From positions 1 to 34,563 of the forward strand of contig JANXUR010000090.1 in the NCBI GenBank assembly GCA_025356095.1: a DNA stretch of 34,563 nt, given 5' to 3'. Every line of letters begins with the position of its first letter. The stretch's first letter is position 1. Source of the stretch: Acidobacteriaceae bacterium. Its GTDB lineage: Bacteria; Acidobacteriota; Terriglobia; Terriglobales; Acidobacteriaceae. Below are positions 26,736 to 34,439 of this stretch, piece after piece. The position numbers were made by a program, and so were the translations under genes. Under the pieces are notes generated by a model. The model saw only the letters and a list, made by a program, of their open reading frames with translations. It was not told the origin of the DNA and searched no databases.

Positions 26736-27404
26736 ATGAACTGCCAAGTATTTGAAGAAATTCTGCCAGAGATCATTGACGGCGACGGCGACGGCGACGG
26801 CGGCGGCACTCCGGAGCAGATGGCACACTTGACCACCTGCACCGATTGCGCCACCCTGTGGGCGGACTTGCGCTTCATCGCCGATGAGGCGGCCGCCCTG
26901 CCAGCAGACTACGAGCCAGTAACCGACCTGTGGCCGGGGATTGCGTTGCAGTTGCAGCAAGAAGGTGTGATCCGGCCGCAAAGTGCACACGGAGAAGCTG
27001 CGGGCGCGACGGTGATTCCGTTTGTTCGGCCAGCGACAGCTTCCACCCGGGTCCGGCCGGGATTTTCCGCCAAGTGGCTCATGCCTCTGGCCGCGATGCT
27101 GGTTTTAGGTTTGGGAACGTATATGGCGGTGCTCAGCGGCACCTCGAAAGATGCGCGTGTCAACACGCCAGTGCGGCCTGCCGCTGCTTCCGATGAATCG
27201 GTGCTGAGCCACGTGGCAGCACAGTCGCCAGAGAAGGCGAGCCGGCTCCGCACTCACTTGCAGCAGGTGAATGCCTACATCGCAGCGGCCAAGCACACGG
27301 TAGATACAAATCCTAACGATGCTGAAGCCAGTGAGGCATTACGCGATGCCTATAACCAAAAGGCAATGGTTTACGAAGTGGCATATGCGGACTCCGGGCA
27401 ATAG
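26736..27404 (+). CDS. Zinc-finger anti-sigma factor, membrane-bound
   Basis: This 222-residue protein opens with MNCQVFEEILPEIIDG and has a classical ZAS zinc motif: Cys3, His31, Cys35, Cys38 (H-x3-C-x2-C), with a DG-repeat inserted between Cys3 and His31. One membrane helix (about 114-133, WLMPLAAMLVLGLGTYM) is followed by a periplasmic Ala-rich helical tail. ZAS proteins bind ECF sigma factors at the cytoplasmic side and release them on redox or envelope signals. It is downstream of its presumed partner sigma factor. The ATG at 26736 was chosen because it puts Cys3 at the usual place; a start at 26664 would add 24 Lys/Arg-rich residues encoded by the 8-bp repeat. Confidence 0.88.
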   Translation: MNCQVFEEILPEIIDGDGDGDGGGTPEQMAHLTTCTDCATLWADLRFIADEAAALPADYEPVTDLWPGIALQLQQEGVIRPQSAHGEAAGATVIPFVRPATASTRVRPGFSAKWLMPLAAMLVLGLGTYMAVLSGTSKDARVNTPVRPAAASDESVLSHVAAQSPEKASRLRTHLQQVNAYIAAAKHTVDTNPNDAEASEALRDAYNQKAMVYEVAYADSGQ

Positions 27405-27449
27405 CCCCGGCCATTACGGAGTTCAGATTTTCGCCCGGTCGAGGTTTGT

Positions 27450-28367
27450 GTGAAAATGACGGTAAAGTGGGTAGGCCGCAAAACGATGATGAAGAAGCTG
27501 ACAAAGCTGACGAAGCTGCAACCCGGTCCGTGGATAACTCTGCTGGTGGCGGCTGCACTTTCCGTGCCTGCCAATGCTGAATCCAAACTGGTCAAACACT
27601 TTCGTTACGAAGTCGGCAAAGACGCAAGTGTCTCGGTATTCAACCAGTATGGGCCGATCGTCGTGCACTCCTCCAACACCAAGGTGATTACCGTCAAAGC
27701 CACTTTGGGGTCGGAACGCGTAGAGATTGATCCGCTACAAAATGGCAGCCACGTGGAACTCCGTTCGCACCTGCTGCCGGGGTCGGATGCAACGAATGCG
27801 CAAGTTAGCTACGAACTCACCGTGCCCTACAGCACCGAACTCAACTTGCACTCTGCCACCGGACCACTGAAGGTAGAAAAGCTCGGCGCGGACGTAACCC
27901 TCGAAGGTGACTCGGCGTCGGTGGACGTGCGGGATATTCATGGATCCCACTTACATGTGCGGACACTGGATGGCGACGTCACTCTGACCGGTATTTCGGA
28001 AGAACACGTGCGCGTGATGACGGTTGGCGGCAAAGTGTATCTGCAAGGCGTCTCCGGGCCAGACGTACACGTGGAAACCACCAGCGGGCTGATTCGCTAT
28101 GCCGGGCAGTTTGGCCCCAACGGGAGCTACGAACTGCACACCTATTCCGGCAACATCGAATTGATGTTGCCGCTCGACGCCTCGGCGGATTTGACGGCGA
28201 TCTCCAACGCGGGCACAGTCACTACGGATTTTACGGTTCGGCCGAAAAAGCATCCAACCCTTCCCGGCACTTCCGGGGGCATGGTCTCCGGCTTTCTCGG
28301 CAATGGCGCCCCTTCGGTTTCGGTGCGGACCATCGTGGGCAGTGTGTTTATTCTTAAGCACAATTAG
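27450..28367 (+). CDS. Secreted DUF4097 (putative adhesin-like) protein
   Basis: This is a 305-residue protein from a GTG with GAGG 5 nt upstream; ATGs at 27456 and 27486 are alternatives. A signal peptide ends near SVPANAES (about residue 43). The rest is a repetitive beta-strand protein, with motifs such as LNLHSATGPLKVEKLGADVTLEG, split by short turns, and LDGDVTLTG, GGKVYLQGVSG, SGNIELMLP. This matches the DUF4097/DUF2807-like beta-helix family found downstream of ECF sigma/anti-sigma pairs. The molecular role is unknown; envelope stress sensing or surface attachment has been suggested for the family. It follows the anti-sigma gene by 45 bp, so the three genes probably form one unit. Confidence 0.8.
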   Translation: MKMTVKWVGRKTMMKKLTKLTKLQPGPWITLLVAAALSVPANAESKLVKHFRYEVGKDASVSVFNQYGPIVVHSSNTKVITVKATLGSERVEIDPLQNGSHVELRSHLLPGSDATNAQVSYELTVPYSTELNLHSATGPLKVEKLGADVTLEGDSASVDVRDIHGSHLHVRTLDGDVTLTGISEEHVRVMTVGGKVYLQGVSGPDVHVETTSGLIRYAGQFGPNGSYELHTYSGNIELMLPLDASADLTAISNAGTVTTDFTVRPKKHPTLPGTSGGMVSGFLGNGAPSVSVRTIVGSVFILKHN

Positions 28368-28425
28368 GCGCGAAAGCGCGCCGCGCGCGGCGGTTCGATT
28401 CCAAGGCCAATTATGGGCTCGGTGA

Positions 28426-28448
28426 GAGGCTGGCACCCAGCCAGCCTC
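28426..28448 (+). promoter_or_regulatory. 8-bp hairpin before aroK
   Basis: GAGGCTGG and CCAGCCTC pair around a 7-nt loop, 18 nt before the aroK ATG. TACAAT, a good -10 match (28452-28457), follows. The hairpin may end the upstream transcript; a T-run is missing. Confidence 0.4.
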
Positions 28449-28466
28449 ATTTACAATCCTCCCATC

Positions 28467-29036
28467 ATGTCCGACTCTTTCCCCGAGAACCACTTAAGCA
28501 TTCCACCGACGACGCGAGCCATCGCGCTCGTGGGTTTTATGGGTAGTGGCAAGAGCGCCGTGGGCGCAGCACTGGCGCACAGTTTGCGCTGGGAGTTCCA
28601 CGACCTGGACACCGCGATTGCGACGGCAGCGGGCAAGAGCGTGCCTGCTATTTTCGCGGACGAGGGTGAGGCGGCGTTCCGGGAGCGGGAGTGGCTGGCG
28701 CTGCAAGCGGCGCTGGCAGCAGCAGCAGCGTCCCAGCCAGCCGTGCTGGCGCTAGGGGGCGGGGCGTTCCTCCCAGAACGGAACCGCGAACTGCTGCAGC
28801 ATGGGAAAGCTCTAACCATCTTTCTGGATGCGCCGCTGGACGTGCTATGGCAGCGCTGCACCCGCGCGGTGGGCGAACGGCCACTGGCTCGTGATTTCGA
28901 CTCATTCCAGTGGCTTTACCAGCAGCGGCTTCCGGTGTACCAAATGGCGGATCTAAACCTTGCAACGGCAGGTAAATTGCCTGACGAAGTAGCGAGTGCG
29001 ATTCGGACTGCATTGGGGCTCACCACCCGGCGTTAA
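28467..29036 (+). CDS. aroK: Shikimate kinase
   Basis: This 189-residue cytoplasmic enzyme phosphorylates shikimate with ATP, the fifth step of the shikimate pathway to aromatic amino acids. Walker A is GFMGSGKS (23-30). The shikimate-binding Asp is in FHDLD (46-48) and the Arg in AAFREREW. ALGGGAF (about 92-98) and the lid Arg in GERPLA are present. The length is normal. The ATG at 28467 has no ribosome site but lies 9 nt after a TACAAT box, so the transcript may be nearly leaderless. A longer frame from 28413 would translate through the hairpin and is unlikely. Confidence 0.93.
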   Translation: MSDSFPENHLSIPPTTRAIALVGFMGSGKSAVGAALAHSLRWEFHDLDTAIATAAGKSVPAIFADEGEAAFREREWLALQAALAAAAASQPAVLALGGGAFLPERNRELLQHGKALTIFLDAPLDVLWQRCTRAVGERPLARDFDSFQWLYQQRLPVYQMADLNLATAGKLPDEVASAIRTALGLTTRR

Positions 29037-29061
29037 AGTCCGCAACCCCATCGCGCCGCGA

Positions 29062-29121
29062 GGGCTAACTTGGCGAGGGCAGACTGGGCGAGGATTAACT
29101 TGGCGAGGGCTAACTTGGCGA
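29062..29121. repeat. 15-bp x 4 tandem repeat carrying repeated start signals
   Basis: The units at 29062-29076, 29077-29091, 29092-29106 and 29107-29121 follow GGGCTAACTTGGCGA. Three of the four contain TTG in the frame of the downstream gene (29070, 29100, 29115), each preceded at about 5 nt by GAGG(G/A). The encoded peptide is a repeat of LARAN/LARAD type. Confidence 0.92.
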
Positions 29122-29906
29122 GAACCGCACGGCAATGGAAGCCACCGGTGTGGGCGTGGTGGGTCTGCTGCGGCATGGCCTTGACTGGTGCAACGGCGCA
29201 GGCAGAAAAGCCAACGGCCGGGCTGCGGGTGGATGCAGGCACCTTTCTGGTGCTGGAGCACGGCACAGCGATCGCCCGTGAGTCGTTTACCGTAACTTCG
29301 GTCGCCGAGGGCAGCATTACCGAGAGCACCATCCGGGTGCTAGACGGCAGTAAGGGTGAGCAGCGATTTCGGCTGGAGCTCGCTGGCGATGGCGGGTTGC
29401 GGCGCTACGAATGGCACGAGGCTGCGCCGGGCCGCGGCCACCTGCTATTGGCACCAGACGGTGCCTTTCTGAAGCAGCAAGTCGGCACCAAAACGGAAGA
29501 AAACATCGGGCAATCCTATGTCCTGACCGCCAGTACAGTGGTTCTCGACAATAATTTTTTCATCCTGCGCGAGCTTCTGATTTGGCGCTATTTGCGCGAA
29601 TTCTGCCAGCCCGAAGCGGGCCACATGGCATGTCCGGCGAAAGAGGCCCCGATATCGCATTTGCCGGCAGTGGTGCCACTGCATCACTACTCGATGCAAG
29701 TGGCCATTCGGCTGGAAGGCCCGGAAAAGGTGGCGCTGGGGGCATCGCCCGCCTTGCATGAGGTTGAATTGCTGCGCTTCGCAGTGGAAGATGACACCGG
29801 TCAGTGGCTGCTCTGGGTGGACAGTCAATATCGGCTGCAGCGGCTGATGCACGCCGGTGAAACCATTGAAATCCTGCGAGAAGATGCCGCGAGTGGCGCG
29901 CGCTAA
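29070..29906 (+). CDS. Secreted protein of unknown function
   Basis: Counting from the TTG at 29070, the protein is 278 residues. Equivalent TTG starts at 29100 and 29115 also have GAGG-type ribosome sites, because the 15-bp repeat duplicates them. After the repeat a signal peptide follows (VWAWWVCCGMALTGATAQA). The mature part is beta-rich, with AGTFLVLEHGTAIARESFTV near its start, RYEWHEA, and DNNFFILRELLIWRYLREF in the middle. Two Cys (REFCQP and HMACPAK) lie close together and could form a disulfide. No known enzyme motif was recognised. It follows aroK by about 33 bp and may be co-transcribed with it. Confidence 0.65.
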   Translation: MARADWARINLARANLARTARQWKPPVWAWWVCCGMALTGATAQAEKPTAGLRVDAGTFLVLEHGTAIARESFTVTSVAEGSITESTIRVLDGSKGEQRFRLELAGDGGLRRYEWHEAAPGRGHLLLAPDGAFLKQQVGTKTEENIGQSYVLTASTVVLDNNFFILRELLIWRYLREFCQPEAGHMACPAKEAPISHLPAVVPLHHYSMQVAIRLEGPEKVALGASPALHEVELLRFAVEDDTGQWLLWVDSQYRLQRLMHAGETIEILREDAASGAR

Positions 29907-29986
29907 ACAGGGGCAAAACCCCACGCATGCCCTGTGCATCGCCCAAGGGACTTGCGCCCACGCGGCAACCGCGTCAAGATTAATGC

Positions 29987-31060
29987 TTGACTCTGTTTGA
30001 TTCCAAAACCGCTAAGATTTTATTCACTGCCTCGGCATTCGCTGTGGGGCTGGCACTGATCTATGTGTTGCGCGTCTCACTGCTGGTTTTTTTGTTTGCA
30101 GTATTTTTCGCGTATCTAATGGAACCGGTGGTGAACCGGCTTGCCCTTTTGTTGCGCGGGCGCGGACGCTCGATTGCCGTTCTCTACATTCTGCTGATTG
30201 CTCTGATTGTGACCTTTTTCGTATTCGTTGGCCCGCAGGTGGGCCGAGAAGCCGGACGCATGGGTGCGGCCCTGCCCAAATTGCTCGACCAAGTAAGCTC
30301 TGGCGAAATTGTAAAGCAGATTGGCAACGATCGGGGCTGGAGCCGCAAAACTCAGCAAGGTATACAAAGTTTTCTGCACGACCATCAAACTGACATCCAG
30401 AACATTCTGAGCCGCGTGGGCTTTCGCGTGGCCGAAGCTGCACAAAATGTGGGATGGATACTACTGGTCCCCATCTTCTCCATTTTCATGCTCTACGACG
30501 GCAAAGCATTTTCCACAGCGCTGCTCCGCAACATCCGGCAGGATTCTACGCGAGTGCTGGTGGAAGGCGTGCTCCGCGACATGGACGATATGCTGGCCCA
30601 CTTTATGCGCTCCCAGTTGCTGATGGCGCTGCTTTCACTGATCGTGTACACCACTGGGCTTTCACTAATGGGGATGCCGTACGCGTTGGTATTGGGCGTG
30701 GCAGGCGGGGTGCTGGAGTTTGTGCCAGTCGTTGGTCCGTGGACGAGTATTTTTGCCATGCTCCTGGTGGCTTACTTAACCGGCGACCCGCCGCTGGTGT
30801 GGCTCATTCCCTTCCTCGCCGTCTGGCGGCTGGTGATGGACTATGTCGTCCTGCCGAAGGTGATGGGCCAACGCTTGCAACTGCATCCGCTGGCGCTGCT
30901 GTTCGGCTTACTCGCCGGAGGCGAACTCGCTGGCGTGTTAGGAGTCTTTCTCTCCGTGCCAGTGATGGCGAGCCTGCGCATTGTGTGGCGCAGATGGCGT
31001 ATCTATAGCGACGGCCGCCTTGCCGCCCAACAGGCGTTCGACGACGTGATGTCGGACTAG
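29987..31060 (+). CDS. AI-2E family transporter (YdiK/PerM-like permease)
   Basis: This 357-residue inner-membrane protein has about seven or eight helices, with two N-terminal ones, a soluble helical segment (about 85-145) and a C-terminal bundle. The family-typical end has YALVLGVAGGVLEFVPVVGP, split by turns from LVWLIPFLAVWRLVMDYVVLPKVMG and HPLALLFGLLAGGELAGVLG. The family includes exporters or putative channels with varied substrates (AI-2, Na+/H+, others), so the substrate is open. It starts at TTG 29987, directly after an in-frame stop. An ATG at 29983 is in another frame and gives only a five-codon ORF. The ribosome site is weak. Confidence 0.88.
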   Translation: MTLFDSKTAKILFTASAFAVGLALIYVLRVSLLVFLFAVFFAYLMEPVVNRLALLLRGRGRSIAVLYILLIALIVTFFVFVGPQVGREAGRMGAALPKLLDQVSSGEIVKQIGNDRGWSRKTQQGIQSFLHDHQTDIQNILSRVGFRVAEAAQNVGWILLVPIFSIFMLYDGKAFSTALLRNIRQDSTRVLVEGVLRDMDDMLAHFMRSQLLMALLSLIVYTTGLSLMGMPYALVLGVAGGVLEFVPVVGPWTSIFAMLLVAYLTGDPPLVWLIPFLAVWRLVMDYVVLPKVMGQRLQLHPLALLFGLLAGGELAGVLGVFLSVPVMASLRIVWRRWRIYSDGRLAAQQAFDDVMSD

Positions 31061-31136
31061 GGCGGCCACGGCCACTGGGCTGCCATGCCGCCGTGGCACA
31101 AAACCATAGGCCTGTGTTTGCCCCGTGGCGCTATTG

Positions 31137-31142
31137 TAAAAT
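31137..31142 (+). promoter_or_regulatory. -10 box with leaderless geometry before asd
   Basis: TAAAAT ends exactly 6 nt before the asd ATG (31149) and no ribosome site is present. This suggests transcription starting at or next to the A of the start codon. The -35 region is weak. Confidence 0.45.
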
Positions 31143-31148
31143 CTATAG

Positions 31149-32213
31149 ATGGAACCCATGCAAAGAATCCCTGTGGGCATTCTGGGCGCGACTGGCGTGG
31201 TCGGTCAGCGTTTTGTGCAGATGCTCGAGCATCATCCTTGGTTTGAAGTGGCGTGGTTGGCCGCCTCCGAGCGTTCGGACGGACGCCCCTACGGCGAGGC
31301 TGCGCGCTGGAAACTGAAGACGCCAATCCCGGCCAACGTCGCCAAGATGAGGGTTTCGCCCGCCGATCCTCAAGGCGCGCCGAAAGTGATTTTTGCAGCG
31401 CTCGATTCCGCCATTGCTGCCGAACTCGAACCAAAGTTTGCTGCCGCCGGCTGCTATGTCGTTTCCAACTCCAGCGCCTTCCGCATGCAGAGCAATGTGC
31501 CTCTGGTAATCCCGGAGGTGAACCCCGGACACATTGCGATGATTGAAAAGCAAGTTTGGCGCAAGCAGTCGGGCGGATTTATTGCGACCAACCCCAACTG
31601 TTCGGCGATCGGCTTGGTGATGGCGCTGAAGCCTCTGCAAGATTCCTTCGGCCTAGAGACGGTGATGGCTGTAACTATGCAGGCGATTAGTGGCGCTGGG
31701 TATCCGGGTGTGGCGTCTCTGGATATCTTGGGCAACGTGGTGCCCTACATTAAGAATGAAGAAGAGAAAATGCAGGAGGAAGCGCAAAAGCTGCTGGGTG
31801 CGCTGGCAGCAGATGGTGCGCACATAGAGCCTGCAGCGTTTAAGCTAAGTGCCCAGTGCAATCGCGTCGCCGTCGAAGATGGCCATACCGAGTCTATCTA
31901 CGTCAAGCTACGTAAAACCGCGACCAAGGCGGAGATACTTGCCGCGTGGAGTAACTTCACCGCCCTGCCGCAGCAATTAGGTCTGCCTACGGCACCCAAG
32001 GTTGCGGTGCAGTACCTGGAAGCGAATGACCGTCCGCAACCTAACATGGATCGCGACCTAGGCAACGGTATGACGACTGCTGTAGGCAGGTTACGCGAAT
32101 GTTCGGTTCTGGATTGGAAGTTTACCGTGCTTTCGCACAACACCATTCGCGGCGCGGCCGGCGCGGCACTACTGAACGCCGAGCTACTAAAAGCACAAGG
32201 CTACTTAGGATAA
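31149..32213 (+). CDS. asd: Aspartate-semialdehyde dehydrogenase, archaeal/fungal type
   Basis: This 354-residue cytoplasmic enzyme reduces aspartyl phosphate to aspartate semialdehyde with NADPH, the branch point to lysine/diaminopimelate, threonine and methionine. It carries the nucleotide loop GILGATGVVGQRF, the catalytic Cys151 in NPNCSAIG, the active-site His246 in DGHTES, and AISGAGYPGV with NEEEKMQ. These features match the archaeal/yeast branch (for example the Methanocaldococcus enzyme) and not the E. coli-type Asd. It is the first gene of the asd-lysC-dapB group. An in-frame ATG at 31158 is an alternative start; the ATG at 31149 is favoured by the -10 box spacing. Confidence 0.95.
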   Translation: MEPMQRIPVGILGATGVVGQRFVQMLEHHPWFEVAWLAASERSDGRPYGEAARWKLKTPIPANVAKMRVSPADPQGAPKVIFAALDSAIAAELEPKFAAAGCYVVSNSSAFRMQSNVPLVIPEVNPGHIAMIEKQVWRKQSGGFIATNPNCSAIGLVMALKPLQDSFGLETVMAVTMQAISGAGYPGVASLDILGNVVPYIKNEEEKMQEEAQKLLGALAADGAHIEPAAFKLSAQCNRVAVEDGHTESIYVKLRKTATKAEILAAWSNFTALPQQLGLPTAPKVAVQYLEANDRPQPNMDRDLGNGMTTAVGRLRECSVLDWKFTVLSHNTIRGAAGAALLNAELLKAQGYLG

Positions 32214-32223
32214 GGCGGGCCGC

Positions 32224-33609
32224 ATGATCGTGATGAAATTTGGCGGCACGTCAGTTCAAGACGCGGACGCTATTCAAAGGGTATTTGAGATCGTGAGTGC
32301 ACGGCTGCACGAGCAGCCGGTCGTAGTGGTCAGTGCCATGGCCAAAGCCACGGACAGTCTACTGGCCATGGGTCGAGCCGCCGATGCGGGCAACCGCGAA
32401 AGTGCGCTTGAGTTAGCGGGCGAGTTACGTGCGAGACATCACCGCGCCGCCCACGAGTTAGTAGATGACGAACGCCGAGCAACCCTACTGCCTCAACTTG
32501 ACGCCGACTTTGACGCACTGGACGACTTGTTACGCGGAATCGCCGCACTGCATGAACTCTCTCCGCGAAGCGAAGACCGTTTGGGTGCCTACGGTGAGTT
32601 ACTCTCCAGCCGGCTGGTGGCAGCAGCGTTTGCCTCGCGTGGCTTGCCAGCCGCGCATCTTGATTCACGCACTTGCCTTGTAACTGACTCGCAACATACA
32701 AAAGCCGTGCCGCAATTTCCTGAAACAAATGCCAAGCTGAAGGCTAATGTAGCTCCGCTGCTGGCCGAGGGCAGAGTGCCCGTAATGGGCGGTTTTATTG
32801 GTGCAAATATTAATGGCATTACTACCACCATCGGACGCGGCGGGTCAGACTACTCCGCGGCGATTTTCGGCGCGGGGCTAAACGCGACCCGCATTGAGAT
32901 ATGGACAGACGTGGACGGCATGATGACCACCGATCCGCGCATCTGTCCAGATGCCAAGCGGATTCGCGTGATTAGCTTTGAAGAAGCAGCTGAGTTGGCT
33001 TACTTCGGTGCGAAGGTATTGCATCCGGCGACCGTACAGCCCGCGATTCAGCAAAATATTCCTGTATATATCTTGAACTCCAACAATCCAGGGTGCGAAG
33101 GTACCAGAATTACCAACGTCGCTCCGCCGTGCCAGTCGCTTTTCAAGGCGATTGCGGCGAAGAAGCGAATTACGATTATCGAAGTGGTAGCGACGCGAAT
33201 GTTAATGGCGCATGGCTACCTGCGGGCCATCTTCGAGATATTCGACAAGCATAAAATCCCCGTGGATGTTGTCTCAACCAGCGAAGTCAGTGTGGCGCTC
33301 ACAGTGGATTCGAACGAAGGAATTCCGGCGCTGGCTGAGGACTTAAGTAAGTTCGCTGACGTGCGCTATGAAGGCCGCAAGGCGATTATCTGCATGGTGG
33401 GCGAGAGCATTCGCGAGAAGCCGGGCGTAGCTGCGCGCGTATTCACCGCACTCGCCAAAGGTAGCATCAATGTAAGGATGATCTCGCAGGGGCCATCGGA
33501 AATCAACATCACCTTTGTGATTGAAGAAGAAGAAGTGAACCGCGCGATCCAGTTACTGCATGGAGAATTTTTCCAGCCCAGTGAGATTGACGCCACGGTA
33601 TTTGCATAA
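32224..33609 (+). CDS. lysC: Aspartate kinase
   Basis: This 461-residue enzyme phosphorylates aspartate, the committed first step of the aspartate family pathway. The N-terminal kinase domain (1-300) has KFGGTSV (5-11), GGFIGAN, TTIGRGGSDYSAA and WTDVDG with TTDPR. Two ACT-type regulatory domains (about 310-461, with VDVVSTSEVSVALTVD and ARVFTALAKGSINVRMISQG split by short gaps) probably mediate lysine feedback. The length and the absence of a homoserine dehydrogenase part indicate a monofunctional LysC. It starts 10 bp after asd; the ribosome site is a G-rich GGCGGG. Confidence 0.95.
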   Translation: MIVMKFGGTSVQDADAIQRVFEIVSARLHEQPVVVVSAMAKATDSLLAMGRAADAGNRESALELAGELRARHHRAAHELVDDERRATLLPQLDADFDALDDLLRGIAALHELSPRSEDRLGAYGELLSSRLVAAAFASRGLPAAHLDSRTCLVTDSQHTKAVPQFPETNAKLKANVAPLLAEGRVPVMGGFIGANINGITTTIGRGGSDYSAAIFGAGLNATRIEIWTDVDGMMTTDPRICPDAKRIRVISFEEAAELAYFGAKVLHPATVQPAIQQNIPVYILNSNNPGCEGTRITNVAPPCQSLFKAIAAKKRITIIEVVATRMLMAHGYLRAIFEIFDKHKIPVDVVSTSEVSVALTVDSNEGIPALAEDLSKFADVRYEGRKAIICMVGESIREKPGVAARVFTALAKGSINVRMISQGPSEINITFVIEEEEVNRAIQLLHGEFFQPSEIDATVFA

Positions 33610-33618
33610 CAGTCACCT

Positions 33619-34362
33619 ATGAACTTACTGATTCTAGGTCGAGGTAAAACCGGGCTACTGGTGGCGGAGGTAGCGCGCGAGCATGGGCACACCGTTACCG
33701 CTGCGGGCGCAGCGGAAAATGCAGCCGGTGCAGCCGTGACCCCAGAAACTCTTATGAAGTACGACGCGGTAATTGAGTTCACCACGCCTGACGCAGTTGT
33801 TGCCAACATAGAAGCTTGTATGAGCGCCGGTGTACCGATTGTAGTAGGAACTACCGGCTGGTATGGCGAGATTCCGCGCCTGCGCGAAGCAGTAGTCATT
33901 GCCAATCTGGAAGGTAGTGCGGCTGCCGTGCTATTTGGCGCAAACTTCTCTATCGGCGTAAATCTGTTCTTCGAGATTGCGCGCACCGCCGCCGCCGCAC
34001 TTGCCCACGGATACACAGGCAGCATCGCCGAGCGGCATCACGTCCACAAGAAGGACGCGCCCTCGGGCACCGCAATTGCGCTGCAAAAGGTAGTGGAACA
34101 AACGAAGGAACAAGCCAGCGCCGCGCTTCGCGGGCAGAACCTCGGAGGAACCGCGGGCACCGCGCCCGACATCACCTCATTCCGCGAGGGCGACGTGGTG
34201 GGCTGGCATGAACTTACGCTAGACTCCCCCGCCGACACCATTACTCTCGCGCACAATGCCAAATCGCGCCGCGGCTTTGCCGAAGGCGCAGTGCTGGCCG
34301 CCGAGTGGATCGCAGGCAAGCGCGGTTTCTACGACTTCAAGGATGTGTGGCGCGAGGTGTAA
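33619..34362 (+). CDS. dapB: 4-Hydroxy-tetrahydrodipicolinate reductase
   Basis: This 247-residue enzyme reduces the DapA product on the way to diaminopimelate and lysine. The catalytic and substrate motifs ERHHVHKKDAPSGTA (138-152) and FTTPDAVV, VGTTGW, ANFSIGVN are present. The N-terminal nucleotide loop is GRGKTG, in place of the common GxxGRMG. This resembles the shorter DapB group seen in Bacteroidetes, and cofactor preference may differ. It follows lysC by 9 bp in an apparent operon. dapA is not visible before the window ends. Confidence 0.93.
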   Translation: MNLLILGRGKTGLLVAEVAREHGHTVTAAGAAENAAGAAVTPETLMKYDAVIEFTTPDAVVANIEACMSAGVPIVVGTTGWYGEIPRLREAVVIANLEGSAAAVLFGANFSIGVNLFFEIARTAAAALAHGYTGSIAERHHVHKKDAPSGTAIALQKVVEQTKEQASAALRGQNLGGTAGTAPDITSFREGDVVGWHELTLDSPADTITLAHNAKSRRGFAEGAVLAAEWIAGKRGFYDFKDVWREV

Positions 34363-34439
34363 GTGTCTCCGTGCGCGCGGACCGCTTTCGCCCGTGATTC
34401 AAGCTGACCACACACTGCATGGCTTGGCGCAAAATTAGG

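Noticed and set aside
29983-30000. Five-codon ORF (MLDSV) overlapping the AI-2E gene start
   Set aside because: It is too short to judge as an upstream regulatory ORF; it may be chance, although a frameshift near the true start cannot be ruled out.
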